A DNA stretch of 64,000 bases from JABDMH01 sp050298535 (GCA_050298535.1 JBNKUI010000087.1:1-64000), one strand, 5' to 3'. Shown: positions 17,935 to 27,384, counted from the stretch's first letter. Numbers and translations are program-made. Notes: generated by a model from the sequence alone, not told the origin.

Positions 17935-19268
17935 TTTGGAAATTGAGTTTCCAATTCCCTATAGTATCTCACTTTGTCAATTGACATCCTGAATACAAAA
18001 TAGACACAGATGACACCGATCATATTAAATGAGGCAGTCAATGGGGATCGAACAAAGAAAAACGCATATCCATAGCATGTCGCTGCCAGAATCAATCCCG
18101 TCGTGTGTCCAACATCAACCTTGTGTTTAACAAACAAATCGAGATGTGCCAAGAGAAGACCCAACAAAAAAGAAGAAAATACGGCCCCAAGATAACCAAA
18201 ATCAGCATAGGTCTCTCCGGTAAATCCAAGGGAGTAACTATGACCCTTTGAAAACCCCTTACTACCTCTTGTCTCCCTAAAAAGCCAGTACCCTAACATC
18301 GTGGGTTTATCCGGCCAAACCTTTCTAGGTATCCAAAAATACAACAAATAGGCACTTGACATCCCTCTGAGGTGCTCATGATCCCTAAAAAAATCCATCA
18401 TTAGAGATGTCTGATCAATTACACTCTCATTTGATCCAATTAAAATCCTTTCACTTTCCTTTTCCTGGATCAAAAGACGAAATAGACCCTCCTGTGCACC
18501 AAATGTGCGAAACGCCTTCATTCCCTCTGCCAAAGTTATTAATATCAGACATGCTACTGCACCAATGACCATTTGCCTAAACGCCAACCTTTTACCAGCA
18601 AGCAAGACAATGAAGAGACCTGATGCAGAAAACAACAATGGAAATCTGGTCCCACCCATAAACAACAAAATCAAGACCGGCATACTGAGTGCAATCGAAT
18701 ACAACCAATACCTCCTCCGATTCCAAACATACCTAACAACAAAACTTAGTATGGCCGGCAGGACCAGACCAATAGATTGCATGAATCCAGACAAGAATAC
18801 AGGTGTTGCATTTCCAGTCAAATTAACCCTTCCATATCGAAAAATCTGCAGGGCCCTGGGCACCGCTCCATACAAGAATAAAATATATAATAACAGGATC
18901 ATAATTACAGTGCTCAAATGTGCTCTATATCCGATTTCATGAATTGCGATCTTCTTTTGCCCCTCACTATACTTCAATCTGTGTCCAAGCAACAAAACCC
19001 AGTTGGCAAGACATATAAATTTTGTGGCCATGAATATCTCATTCGATTCAGGTAAAGAATCAACGTAGTGCATGGCTTCAGGAATTATGATATAAATAAA
19101 TGAAACGATCCATGTATGGTACAACCGAACGAACCTACTTAATAAAATACTAATCAATAAATATATAGATAACCCAATGACGTTCACAGTAAACAACATC
19201 TCCATGGAACCAGAGAGAATGGAGAGTAAGGCTCCCCAAATCAACCAGAGGCTATATACACCACGCAT
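17931..19268 (-). CDS. Wzy-type O-antigen/oligosaccharide repeat-unit polymerase
   Basis: A 445-residue integral membrane protein with about ten to twelve predicted hydrophobic helices and a hydrophilic loop at about 270-345 holding SYLLYFWIPRKVWPDKPTM and SLGFTGETYADFGYLG. These segments recur in repeat-unit polymerases of the EpsG/Wzy kind. It would join undecaprenyl-linked repeat units at the periplasmic face, working with the flippase at 27.4 kb and the Wzz-like protein at 43.4 kb. Wzy proteins share little sequence identity, so the call rests on topology, the loop motifs and the context. Confidence 0.78.
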   Translation of the reverse strand: MRGVYSLWLIWGALLSILSGSMEMLFTVNVIGLSIYLLISILLSRFVRLYHTWIVSFIYIIIPEAMHYVDSLPESNEIFMATKFICLANWVLLLGHRLKYSEGQKKIAIHEIGYRAHLSTVIMILLLYILFLYGAVPRALQIFRYGRVNLTGNATPVFLSGFMQSIGLVLPAILSFVVRYVWNRRRYWLYSIALSMPVLILLFMGGTRFPLLFSASGLFIVLLAGKRLAFRQMVIGAVACLILITLAEGMKAFRTFGAQEGLFRLLIQEKESERILIGSNESVIDQTSLMMDFFRDHEHLRGMSSAYLLYFWIPRKVWPDKPTMLGYWLFRETRGSKGFSKGHSYSLGFTGETYADFGYLGAVFSSFLLGLLLAHLDLFVKHKVDVGHTTGLILAATCYGYAFFFVRSPLTASFNMIGVICVYFVFRMSIDKVRYYRELETQFPK

Positions 19269-19347
19269 AAGATATTATATATACACTAAAAACCATTGTC
19301 CTCACAATCAAATTTTCAAAGTGTGTAAATATAAGTGGGCTGGCCCC

Positions 19348-20298
19348 CTAAGAACCTAACTTCTGCTTTATGAAGTATATCAAGTTTCTCAAACTAAATA
19401 AACTAAACTTGTAGCAAGGAGACAACAGAAGCAACCCATTCAAAATTGGCATAGACATAGCGTAATTGAGGAGAAATCCTTGTTTAAGTCTAGCTACTTT
19501 TAGATTCTTACTACTCGTCCGTACATCTCTATGTTTTATCAAAAAATAGAGCCCTCGCAAATTGTCAGAGAACTCTTTAAAAGCAACTTCCCTTGTTATC
19601 CGTCTCTTAGACCATGAGCCCGCTGTTCCCTTATTGTAGACGCAAGTGATATCAGGAACATGTCCAATGTCACCAATGGATAAGGACTTATAACGAAGTA
19701 CAAAATCTCCTGCAAAGGCCTTGGTCATCCATTGTTCGCTTTCAATATCCAGCACTTTCCTCCTAAATAACAAACTTGCTGTTGTCATAAAATAATTTTT
19801 TGTCAGATAATCATCAGGTGTAATCGTCGAAATAGAAGGATAGCTATATGTCTTCCTCTCTCCTCTCATCTTATTTACCTCACATCCCGTAAATACCATA
19901 GAGCAAGCTTCATTGGTCTCCAAAAAATCAACTTGTTTCTGCAACTTTTCAGGATCTGTCCAGTAATCATCTCCCTCACATAGGGCAATATACTTACCTC
20001 GGGCAGCTCCTAGTAAGAACCTTGTCACCCGACCAAACTCCTTTGATCGCTGATTTTCCTTTTGTAATATATTCCTAAACATGTTTGGATAGTGCCTCTC
20101 ATATTCTCTAATAATTTCTTGAGTATTATCTGTTGAAGCATCATCGTGTACAATTATTTCCATTGTAAAATCACACTTCTGCATAAGAAAACCATCCAAG
20201 CATTGACGTATATATGCAGCATGATTATAAGACATACAACAAACAGATACTATTGTCTCACCATTCTCCATTGACTGTCTTCTAGTATCAAAAATCAA
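19348..20298 (-). CDS. Glycosyltransferase family 2
   Basis: A 316-residue GT-A transferase. It shows VSVCCMSYNHAAYIRQCLDGF (about 17), EIIVHDDASTDNTQEII (about 48), and EGDDYWTDPEKLQKQVDFLE (about 113-132), where the DD pair is the metal-binding DxD-equivalent. These motifs define GT2 enzymes of capsule loci. The later half (about 200-316) is basic and variable, as expected for acceptor binding. An inverting reaction is expected; the sugar is not identified. Confidence 0.87.
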   Translation of the reverse strand: MIFDTRRQSMENGETIVSVCCMSYNHAAYIRQCLDGFLMQKCDFTMEIIVHDDASTDNTQEIIREYERHYPNMFRNILQKENQRSKEFGRVTRFLLGAARGKYIALCEGDDYWTDPEKLQKQVDFLETNEACSMVFTGCEVNKMRGERKTYSYPSISTITPDDYLTKNYFMTTASLLFRRKVLDIESEQWMTKAFAGDFVLRYKSLSIGDIGHVPDITCVYNKGTAGSWSKRRITREVAFKEFSDNLRGLYFLIKHRDVRTSSKNLKVARLKQGFLLNYAMSMPILNGLLLLSPCYKFSLFSLRNLIYFIKQKLGS

Positions 20299-20306
20299 TA
20301 AATATT

Positions 20307-20978
20307 TTACAGTGGCTTTATTTCCTTGAAAAATTCCCTGGCTGGATTTCCGTACACCCTCATATTATTGGAGAGATCTTTGACAACATTTGAGGCCATT
20401 CCTACAAAAGTATTGTCACCAATCTCTAAATAATTGTTAAATGTGGCATTCAATCCAAAAAAATTCTTACTACCGATTCTATTATTACTACCTATTGCAA
20501 CATTCGAAGCAATAAAATTATAATTTTGCATTTCAGTATCATGTCCAATAAGTGTAGAAGAATGAATAGTGCAATGATTCCCAACTCTAACATTTGCATT
20601 GACTACGCAATTCGCTAAAATAACGCTTCCAAAACCAACAAAAGCACTTCTTGATACAACAACTGATGGGTGTATGAATGTGGCAAATCTCCTATCTGGA
20701 ATATTATAAGAAGTCAGTAATCTGACTCTTTCATTCATCAGATCTGGTCTATAAAGTTGAAAGATAAATTTTATGTCCTCATACTTCTGATATTTTTTAT
20801 AAACTTGCGTTGTTTTACAAAGGACAGGAAAATTATTTATCTCCATTCCAAAGTTCTCGTCATCAAATGCAAATCCTAAAAATTCGATGTTATTAACCTT
20901 TTTCGAAGCATCATAAATTTGCTCTGCTACAACAACGGCAGAGCCTTTTCCTCCTATTACTATGACTTTTTCACTCAT
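20307..20978 (-). CDS. NeuD-like hexapeptide acyltransferase
   Basis: A 223-residue protein with an N-terminal Rossmann-like domain (VIVIGGKGSAVVVAEQIYDA, about 4-23) and a C-terminal left-handed beta helix (about 110-215). The helix includes VNANVRVGNHCTIHSSTLIGHD, where His residues at about 139 and 146 are candidates for the catalytic base, and it ends VYGNPAREFF. It overlaps the CoA-ester-lyase gene by 4 bp, so it is the natural candidate for moving an acyl group made by the CitE/MaoC/CitE module onto an amino sugar (inference). Confidence 0.8.
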   Translation of the reverse strand: MSEKVIVIGGKGSAVVVAEQIYDASKKVNNIEFLGFAFDDENFGMEINNFPVLCKTTQVYKKYQKYEDIKFIFQLYRPDLMNERVRLLTSYNIPDRRFATFIHPSVVVSRSAFVGFGSVILANCVVNANVRVGNHCTIHSSTLIGHDTEMQNYNFIASNVAIGSNNRIGSKNFFGLNATFNNYLEIGDNTFVGMASNVVKDLSNNMRVYGNPAREFFKEIKPL

Positions 20979-21862
20979 TTAGTTCTATCACTAATTTTTT
21001 GTTGTTTTTGTAGAATTTTCCTTGCTTTCAATACAATTGGAGGACCAATGAACTTACCATTAGAAATAATAACACCTTGATTATTTCTCCTGGCTTCATC
21101 ATCTAATCTCAAAATTTCTCTGGCTTCATCTATATCCCTTTGTGACGGAGAAAAATATCTATGCACCAAGGGTAGCTCAATAGGATTCAGGCATAACATT
21201 CCATCAAAACCCAACTTCTTAGATAGAATCAGATTTTTCTCCAAGTCATCGAAATCTCTTACTCGTACATGAACCGTATCAATAGGGATGACATTGCAGG
21301 CTCTTGCAGCCATTGCTATTAAATTCCTTGCAACGAATAGGCTTTCATGTTCCAAATCATGTTCCCCTTCCAAGTCTGCCACAAAATCCTCTGATCCAAA
21401 GGAAATGGCAACAACACGTGAAGAAGCATTACAAATCTCCTGTGCATTTAAAACTGCAGAAGCTGTTTCTATAAGAGGAATAATACCATAAGTCCCTCTT
21501 TCTATTCCCTTTTCAAATTCGATTGTTTCCAAAAGCTTATCAAAGAAGTAAATATCTTCGCCTCTCTTAGCCTTAGGATACATGAATCCGGCAATTCCTC
21601 TAATAGTTAATTGTGTTACATCCTTTAACAATTGTCCACTACTTCGGTCGTTAATCCTAGCAAAAATTACTCTTCCCTCAAAATGTCCTTCCTTCACCAT
21701 TTGAACAACTAGGTCACGAGCCCTCTCCTTATTTCCAACCGGCTGAACTGAATCCTCAAGATCAAAAAGAAGGACATCTGCATCGCTCTCTATTGCACTT
21801 TCCATTAATCTACGATTATGGGCTGGGACAAAAAGCAAACTCCGCATCAAGTAATTCCTCAT
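20975..21862 (-). CDS. CitE-like HpcH/HpaI-family CoA-ester lyase
   Basis: A 295-residue member of the family that cleaves or forms malyl-, citramalyl- and citryl-CoA-type esters. It has LLFVPAHNRRLM (about 9), LLFDLEDSV (about 31), ARINDR (about 67, the substrate Arg), IPLIETASAV (about 130, metal-binding Glu) and FGSEDFVADLEG (about 156, metal-binding Asp), plus CLNPIELPLVH. The length is normal. It is coupled by 4-bp overlaps to a MaoC-family gene and a hexapeptide acyltransferase. In the condensing direction it could build a hydroxy-dicarboxylic acyl-CoA for sugar decoration (inference). Confidence 0.82.
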   Translation of the reverse strand: MRNYLMRSLLFVPAHNRRLMESAIESDADVLLFDLEDSVQPVGNKERARDLVVQMVKEGHFEGRVIFARINDRSSGQLLKDVTQLTIRGIAGFMYPKAKRGEDIYFFDKLLETIEFEKGIERGTYGIIPLIETASAVLNAQEICNASSRVVAISFGSEDFVADLEGEHDLEHESLFVARNLIAMAARACNVIPIDTVHVRVRDFDDLEKNLILSKKLGFDGMLCLNPIELPLVHRYFSPSQRDIDEAREILRLDDEARRNNQGVIISNGKFIGPPIVLKARKILQKQQKISDRTK

Positions 21863-22320
21863 AGTAAAGGTCTTTTAGGTACCAAAACTTTTCTCTTTAG
21901 GCTCAATATTCTCTCCCCATCATGATTATACGCATTTGTCTGTACATAAACTACGCCTCTATTACCATCTGAAGTCATCCATTTATCAATAATTCTACTT
22001 CGAGCATAAATCGTATCACCAATGAAAACAGGCCCCAAGTGCACAACTGATTCATACTCCAAGTTCGCAACAGCTTTTCCTGAAATGTCGGGAACTGTGA
22101 TCCCCACTACTATGCTAAAAACTAAAGTGCCAACTACCAAAATCTTTCCATGGTGGTGTTGCTGAGAAAAGTGCTCATTTAGGTGTACTGGATGATGATT
22201 CATTGTTAAAAGGCAAAATAAATTATTATCACTTTCAAAAATGGTTTTCGAAAGTGCATGATCAACAGTTTCTCCCACTGTAAATTCCTCGTAATAGTTT
22301 CCTAAGTTACTTGCTCTCAT
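21859..22320 (-). CDS. MaoC-family hydratase (mesaconyl-CoA hydratase-like)
   Basis: A hot-dog-fold enoyl-CoA hydratase/dehydratase. The ATG at 22320 is preferred over 22341 because MRASNLGNYYEEFTVGE begins at the usual family N-terminus; this gives 153 residues. TMNHHPVHLNEHFS (about 43-56) is the catalytic loop, with Asn where R-hydratases have Asp, as in mesaconyl-CoA-hydratase-like members. VVGITVPDISGKAVANLEYE and the C-terminal SLKRKVLVPKR also fit that subgroup. It lies between two CitE-like genes, overlapping both, a trio reminiscent of the methylmalyl-CoA/mesaconyl-CoA steps of central metabolism. Confidence 0.8.
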   Translation of the reverse strand: MRASNLGNYYEEFTVGETVDHALSKTIFESDNNLFCLLTMNHHPVHLNEHFSQQHHHGKILVVGTLVFSIVVGITVPDISGKAVANLEYESVVHLGPVFIGDTIYARSRIIDKWMTSDGNRGVVYVQTNAYNHDGERILSLKRKVLVPKRPLL

Positions 22321-23125
22321 AATATCTAATAATCTTTTCAACTCTATTCAAATGAGGCCTTTCGATAATCTGTCCATCTATTACAATCGGAGCAAATTCC
22401 TTCGAGTTATTAGCCTTTGCCAATTTCTCTCTTATCCTAGTAGCCCATCTAAGGTCTTCCTCTGAGTAAAACAGTATCTCATTCTTCACTTCGATTTGCC
22501 ATGGATGAATAAAAAACTTAGCATTATACCCCTTTTCAAATCCGTCTAAAATCTCCCTCCTTAAATTAGATGCAGAATTTAGCTCCATTGAAGCAATGTC
22601 AATAGCACTACAATTAATCATTCGTGCTAAATATAGTGTTCTAAGACGTACATACTCAAGATTCTTTAAATTATGTACACCTCCCACCTCGGCTATGAAA
22701 TCATGACTTCCAACCCCAATACCAGAAATATTACGTTTATTCTCAAGTAGCACATCTTTGATTTCAAAGAAAAATCTTATGGTTTCCACTAGTAGAATAA
22801 TATCTAGATCTTCTGATTCTTTTTCGTCCATCAAACTCTCAAAATCCAACGATCGCTTAATTTTCGGAAAAACAAATCGGTTAAATCCATGATTATATAA
22901 ATCCAAGAATATAGATTTGTCAAGGCGATCCAATTCATTATATAATGGCACCCTAATATAGAGGTTCTTATAATCTGAACTAGCCTTAATTTCATCTATC
23001 ACTCTTTCTCTTTCTGAAAATTTGACTGAGTCTTCAAGGTCAATAATGATCTGAGAAACTTTTAGATTTTCAATTTTCTTTAGTTTGTGTAGTCGTGTTC
23101 CAGGAACAAAGAAATAACTTTCCAT
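22307..23125 (-). CDS. Second CitE-like CoA-ester lyase, divergent
   Basis: A 272-residue HpcH/HpaI-family protein with FFVPGTRLHKL (about 5), IIIDLEDSVKF (about 27), LYIRVPLY (about 54), VFPKIKR (about 83), ILLVETIRFFF (about 106, metal Glu), VGSHDFIAEVGG (about 133, metal Asp) and FIHPWQI (about 206). It is clearly homologous to the protein at 20975-21862 but divergent from it, so the two are not a recent duplication. One may act as the lyase/synthase and the other as an acyl-CoA thioesterase, as CitE homologues do in some pathways (inference). The gene is AT-rich. Confidence 0.77.
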   Translation of the reverse strand: MESYFFVPGTRLHKLKKIENLKVSQIIIDLEDSVKFSERERVIDEIKASSDYKNLYIRVPLYNELDRLDKSIFLDLYNHGFNRFVFPKIKRSLDFESLMDEKESEDLDIILLVETIRFFFEIKDVLLENKRNISGIGVGSHDFIAEVGGVHNLKNLEYVRLRTLYLARMINCSAIDIASMELNSASNLRREILDGFEKGYNAKFFIHPWQIEVKNEILFYSEEDLRWATRIREKLAKANNSKEFAPIVIDGQIIERPHLNRVEKIIRYYESK

Positions 23126-23259
23126 TAGATCCGATAGATTTGAAATAAACTCATATATATAATTATTTTAAGGAAATATTAATTGGGAGGTAAGGTGCCC
23201 TTTTAAATCATGTGCTTGTTCCAACTAGTCGTGCAATTGGATTTCAGAACAGCAAACAC

Positions 23260-24237
23260 TTACTCTATTTTATTCATAATAAGCCTAATTAAATTTGATA
23301 TTATACGCATCTCCTCAATACCATACCGATGATCAATAGGTAGATGGACTAAGTTCTGGGCTAATTGATACTCCCAGCTTGTATTCTCGCACCATTCCAG
23401 AACATTAGGCCAAAAGACTGGACAGAATATTTTATTCTTTATCAACTCTTCTCTCAATTTTTCTCCATTCCCATCGATCAACAATGGGTACGATAAAGGA
23501 ATTTCTCCAGATGAAACTATCGAAAAGGTATTTATACAATCTAGCTTTTTCGATAAATATTCGAAGTTATCAATGCGTTTCTTAGCTGCACAATCATAGT
23601 CAACTGACTGTAATATTCTTCTTGTAAATTGAGACATATGCGCTAATTCGAAACTATTTATATATTCCTCATTTACTAAAAAATCAGGATAACCCATTTC
23701 TGTAGATAAGTCAACTTGCTTCGTTAAGTGTGATATTCTATTATACGAAATTGATGTATCTAAACTGATTTGAAAATCAGAATTTGTGTAAGCATACCCA
23801 CCATCGGGTACACCAAAAAACTTTCTAGGTGAATAAAAAGTGTCTAGTCCCTTTTGCGGATATACAAAAAAGGATTGTGCATTATCAATAATTATATTGC
23901 GCGCATCTACCAATTTATTTTTTATGAATTCAGATTTCAGACCAAAATAATTAGTATACAAAAAGGCCTCGTCAATCTTAATATTCCCAATGTCGAAAAT
24001 AGGCTCGAGATATTCATCTATTCTGTAAAAATCATATGAAACACCCAATCTGTCGAACGGTTTAAGTACCGCATCACAATTGAAATAGGCTAGATATACT
24101 TTTTTATACTTCCTTGCATGTAATATATATTCAAGTGCATTTCTACCACTATTGAGCTTTATTGCATCATGGTGATACTCCTGAATTATGGGTAGCTCCA
24201 TTCCCATATAGCCCCCTATGGATTGATCCACATTCAT
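23260..24237 (-). CDS. PLP-fold aminotransferase-like protein
   Basis: A 325-residue protein of fold type I resembling DegT aminotransferases but clearly divergent: LNSGRNALEYIL (about 28), VYLAYFNCDAVLKPF (about 46), AFLYTNYFGL (about 92), IIIDNAQSFF (about 118, the Asp expected to contact PLP) and YSPRKFFGVPDGGY (about 134-147), whose Lys is the expected Schiff-base residue. It may aminate or dehydrate a keto sugar, or act on the acyl chain. Overlap with the ATP-grasp gene by 4 bp argues for a joint pathway. Confidence 0.65.
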   Translation of the reverse strand: MNVDQSIGGYMGMELPIIQEYHHDAIKLNSGRNALEYILHARKYKKVYLAYFNCDAVLKPFDRLGVSYDFYRIDEYLEPIFDIGNIKIDEAFLYTNYFGLKSEFIKNKLVDARNIIIDNAQSFFVYPQKGLDTFYSPRKFFGVPDGGYAYTNSDFQISLDTSISYNRISHLTKQVDLSTEMGYPDFLVNEEYINSFELAHMSQFTRRILQSVDYDCAAKKRIDNFEYLSKKLDCINTFSIVSSGEIPLSYPLLIDGNGEKLREELIKNKIFCPVFWPNVLEWCENTSWEYQLAQNLVHLPIDHRYGIEEMRIISNLIRLIMNKIE

Positions 24238-25433
24238 TCGACTAATATTTCTATATATCGATTCAAGTTGGACATTACTGTATTCAATCTCCGCTGTGTA
24301 TCAAAATTTAGCACCAAAGTACCTATAGTATCATTTGCCGCTGTAACCTCTCTTACCACATCTCCCTCTCTAACCCATAAATCTATTTCCACCACATTTT
24401 TCACAATTTCATCAGCAATTTTCAGCTCCTTAAACCTACCTGACTTGTTACTATGCAAAATAACTTCACCCCAGTTTCCTGAATAAACTGGTTGATCTAG
24501 ATTGTCTATTCTTTCACCCAAGGCAGCTTGAATAGCGCAAGTTATCAGGTCAGCCCCAGTAGCATATTGCAGCATTTCGGAAAGCCTGTTACCTCCACCT
24601 CGTGGAGCAACTTCCATTATATACATTTTTCCGTCCTTACCTTCGCGAACTTCAATGTTATATATCGAATTCTTCATTCCCAAAAGGTCGATTAATCTCT
24701 GTAATTCATCCATCAGGACCTCTTGATTCTCTTTTGAAATACTAGAAGGCCAACTAAATGCAGAAGGAGTGTATGGATTAGGGGAATGGGAGTCAAATCG
24801 TTGATTATTAAAAGAAACAAAGGAAAGGTTCCCATTTATTGAAAAGGAATCGGTATCCGAGGCAAATCCCTGACTTTCAATAAAATCCTCAATGATAAAC
24901 TTCTTTGAATATGAAAATTTGAGAGCTCGGATAATAGCAGGCTCTAAATCATCATACTGTGTCACCTTAGTAACACCTTTGCTCCCAGCCGCATCTACAG
25001 GTTTTACGATTACTGGTAAGCTATTCCTATCAAATTCTTGTAGAGCCTCAACGATATTTGAGTAACTGTGAAAATTGGGAGTATTAAAACCATTTTCTTC
25101 CAGAAACTTCCTAAACAATCCTTTGTTCTGAAGAATCTGAACCGATTTATGAGGTCCAGGAGAAGGCAATTCCATTTTGGCGCTAACATAGGCAGCGGTC
25201 AGAACTCCCGGATCAACAGCAAAGGACATAATACCATCTATTTGTAGTGACTGAGCTAGTTCCAAAACGGCATCTTTGTCAATAATGCTAACATTGTAAT
25301 ATTCATCACTGTATTGGTGAGCAATATTATGAGGCAAATAATCGCAGGTAATGACGTGGTGTCCCATTTCTTTTGCCTTTTTGATGACAGGGATAAGGTA
25401 CCGAAGGCCACCAAGCATTAAAAGTCTTTTCAT
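24234..25433 (-). CDS. ATP-grasp carboxylate-amine/thiol ligase
   Basis: A 399-residue ATP-grasp protein with an N-terminal pre-ATP-grasp domain (LLMLGGLRYLIPVIKKAKEMGH, about 4). ATP-binding segments follow: PVIVKPVDAAGSKGV (about 136-150), KFIIEDFIE (about 175) and the metal-binding YIMEVAPRGGGNRLSE (about 270). The C-terminal domain (about 310-399) resembles the biotin-carboxylase-like tail of carbamoyl-phosphate-synthase-type ligases. It would join a carboxylate (an amino acid or hydroxy acid) to an amine or other group. In this context a role in building an amide-linked sugar substituent is inferred. Confidence 0.78.
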   Translation of the reverse strand: MKRLLMLGGLRYLIPVIKKAKEMGHHVITCDYLPHNIAHQYSDEYYNVSIIDKDAVLELAQSLQIDGIMSFAVDPGVLTAAYVSAKMELPSPGPHKSVQILQNKGLFRKFLEENGFNTPNFHSYSNIVEALQEFDRNSLPVIVKPVDAAGSKGVTKVTQYDDLEPAIIRALKFSYSKKFIIEDFIESQGFASDTDSFSINGNLSFVSFNNQRFDSHSPNPYTPSAFSWPSSISKENQEVLMDELQRLIDLLGMKNSIYNIEVREGKDGKMYIMEVAPRGGGNRLSEMLQYATGADLITCAIQAALGERIDNLDQPVYSGNWGEVILHSNKSGRFKELKIADEIVKNVVEIDLWVREGDVVREVTAANDTIGTLVLNFDTQRRLNTVMSNLNRYIEILVE

Positions 25434-25492
25434 ACTTAACTTAAGAAAATTAGCAACGTTCTTTTTATCGAAAACTTGATTAAAACTCTGTT

Positions 25493-26575
25493 TTAACCAC
25501 CAATCACCTGTAGTATTATCTCACAAATAATATCAACTTCTGATAAAAGAAGGTTGTAGAACAATGGTAAACACAACACTCTTTTAGCCACCATATCAGT
25601 TACCTCAAAGTGCTGTTTAGATAGGTAGCTTACGCTATTTGCTAACGAAGGATAAAAATAACGTCGGGCCTGTATCTCCCTTTTTTCTAACAATTCTAGG
25701 ACACGGAGCAAATCGGTCTCCTGCTTAAAAAGAATCGGATAGTAAGCATAATTCTTTGTCGCCGCTTCACTCCAGCTCGGCCTTAATAGACCGGATCCCA
25801 TTAGCAGACGATCATAAGCCTCAGTTAGCTCCTTACGCCTCTCATGAATCGCATCAATGTAATTTAAATTGACCAAACCCATTGCCGCATGAAACTCAGA
25901 GTTCTTACCATTAATACCCAGTGTATCAAAAGCTTCTAAACCTGCAAAACCAAAATTACGCATTGACCGCAGTTTTTGAAATATAATTTCATCTTTGGCA
26001 AAAACTAATCCCCCTTCCCCAGAGTGATACAATTTCGTCGCATGCAGGCTACAGGCGCTGACATCACCAAATGCAAACACCGATTTTCCATTTACTTCTA
26101 CACCAAAGGCGTGTGCAGCATCATATATCACTTTAAGATTATTTCTGTCGGCTATTTCCTGAATTTTTACAACTTCACAAGGATTACCATATACATGCGT
26201 AGCAAGGATTGCCTGAGTATTTGGTGTAATAGCATCTTCGATCTTATTAGCGTCAATATTTAAGCTATTGGGATCAATATCTACAAAAACAGGTTTACAT
26301 CCTTCCCAAACGATAGAACTTGTGGTGGCAATAAATGAAAAAGGCGTTGTAAGGATATCTCCATTGAGTCCAAGGGCTTTGATTGCCATCTGTAAGGCAA
26401 TTGTGCCATTTGTAACAAACAATGTTTGACGAATCCCAAGATGGCTAGCAAGTTTCACTTCCAACTCCTTTGACAAAGGTCCCATATTGGTCAACCATTG
26501 GGTATCCCATACACGTTGTAAAAGGGTTTGGTATTCCTTCTGCGGTGGTAAAAAGGGTTTAGTTACAGGTATCAT
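25493..26575 (-). CDS. DegT/DnrJ/EryC1/StrS sugar aminotransferase
   Basis: A 360-residue PLP enzyme starting IPVTKPFLPPQKEYQ, with VTNGTIALQMAI (about 54), VIYDAAHAFGVE (about 152, PLP-contacting Asp) and SLHATKLYHSGEGG (about 180-193) carrying the Schiff-base Lys. The pattern resembles FdtB/QdtB/RmlB-associated 3- or 4-aminotransferases rather than the LegC type at 5.5 kb. It could supply the amino group acylated by the nearby hexapeptide or GNAT proteins, or act after the WlbA-like oxidoreductase at 32.8 kb (inference). Confidence 0.85.
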   Translation of the reverse strand: MIPVTKPFLPPQKEYQTLLQRVWDTQWLTNMGPLSKELEVKLASHLGIRQTLFVTNGTIALQMAIKALGLNGDILTTPFSFIATTSSIVWEGCKPVFVDIDPNSLNIDANKIEDAITPNTQAILATHVYGNPCEVVKIQEIADRNNLKVIYDAAHAFGVEVNGKSVFAFGDVSACSLHATKLYHSGEGGLVFAKDEIIFQKLRSMRNFGFAGLEAFDTLGINGKNSEFHAAMGLVNLNYIDAIHERRKELTEAYDRLLMGSGLLRPSWSEAATKNYAYYPILFKQETDLLRVLELLEKREIQARRYFYPSLANSVSYLSKQHFEVTDMVAKRVLCLPLFYNLLLSEVDIICEIILQVIGG

Positions 26576-26703
26576 GTACTTTCTTTCTAACCACCTAGTT
26601 CACAATGTTTCATTTTCTTCATGTTTATTCGAATTATGTACATGATGAATCCAGCTAATAGTAATATTTAAAACTTGCATTTTAATTGAGGAGTCCAAGC
26701 TCA

Positions 26704-27384
26704 TTATCCTGTCCTGTTTTCCCAGGGAAAGTTTTCATTATTGTATGATTTTCCAAGAAAATCACATAATTTCTTGTAAGCATCATGTTTGGCTACATTC
26801 AAGACCAAGAGATCATTCGGGCGATGTCGAAAATACTCAAGAACACTGTCGTTATAATGGTTATAGGCTTTTATGAGGGCCTTCTTCTCATATGGATCTT
26901 CTTCTGGGGTAGTATAACTTAACCTATTTGCCTCCCAGGGGCTACCCTTATACCTGTATGTTGCATTTTGAAGGTCTTCTCTGGTGGGAACTCTCCCATT
27001 TTTGCCCCATAACCTAGCGTGAAATTTTGTCAAAGACTCATACCACTGATCTGGAGAATCACGAACAGTAAGAATAAACTTGCTCTTTGGAAATTCGTGA
27101 TCTAATATTACATAGGTATAGGGCTTACTAAAGGGAACGTCCTGAAAGAACTGAGCGGTACGACAATATCTTACAATTTTCTTAAACTCTCTTTTCGCCC
27201 ATAGATCAATCATATCCTCTGCAGTCCGTTGATGGCCCACGGTATAACCGAGATCAATCATTGCCTTTTTTAAAGAAGTGGTACCCGTTTTGTTATTTCC
27301 AATTCCAAATATTTTGGGTTTTCCAAAGGCTTTTACTGTCCCAATCACTGCCCGTCCTATTGATCTGACCCTGGTTTTTATCAA
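26704..27384 (-). CDS. Sulfotransferase family protein
   Basis: Predicted to transfer sulfate from PAPS to a hydroxyl group. The 226-residue protein has the 5'-phosphosulfate-binding loop IGNNKTGTTSLKKAM (about 27-41) and the 3'-phosphate-binding region SKFILTVRDSPDQWYESL (about 99-116) with its Arg and Ser. PAPS supply genes (cysD, cysN, cysC) lie in the same locus at 35.6-39.1 kb, so the target is probably the polysaccharide repeat unit (inference). It overlaps the flippase gene by 4 bp. Confidence 0.85.
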   Translation of the reverse strand: MIKTRVRSIGRAVIGTVKAFGKPKIFGIGNNKTGTTSLKKAMIDLGYTVGHQRTAEDMIDLWAKREFKKIVRYCRTAQFFQDVPFSKPYTYVILDHEFPKSKFILTVRDSPDQWYESLTKFHARLWGKNGRVPTREDLQNATYRYKGSPWEANRLSYTTPEEDPYEKKALIKAYNHYNDSVLEYFRHRPNDLLVLNVAKHDAYKKLCDFLGKSYNNENFPWENRTG

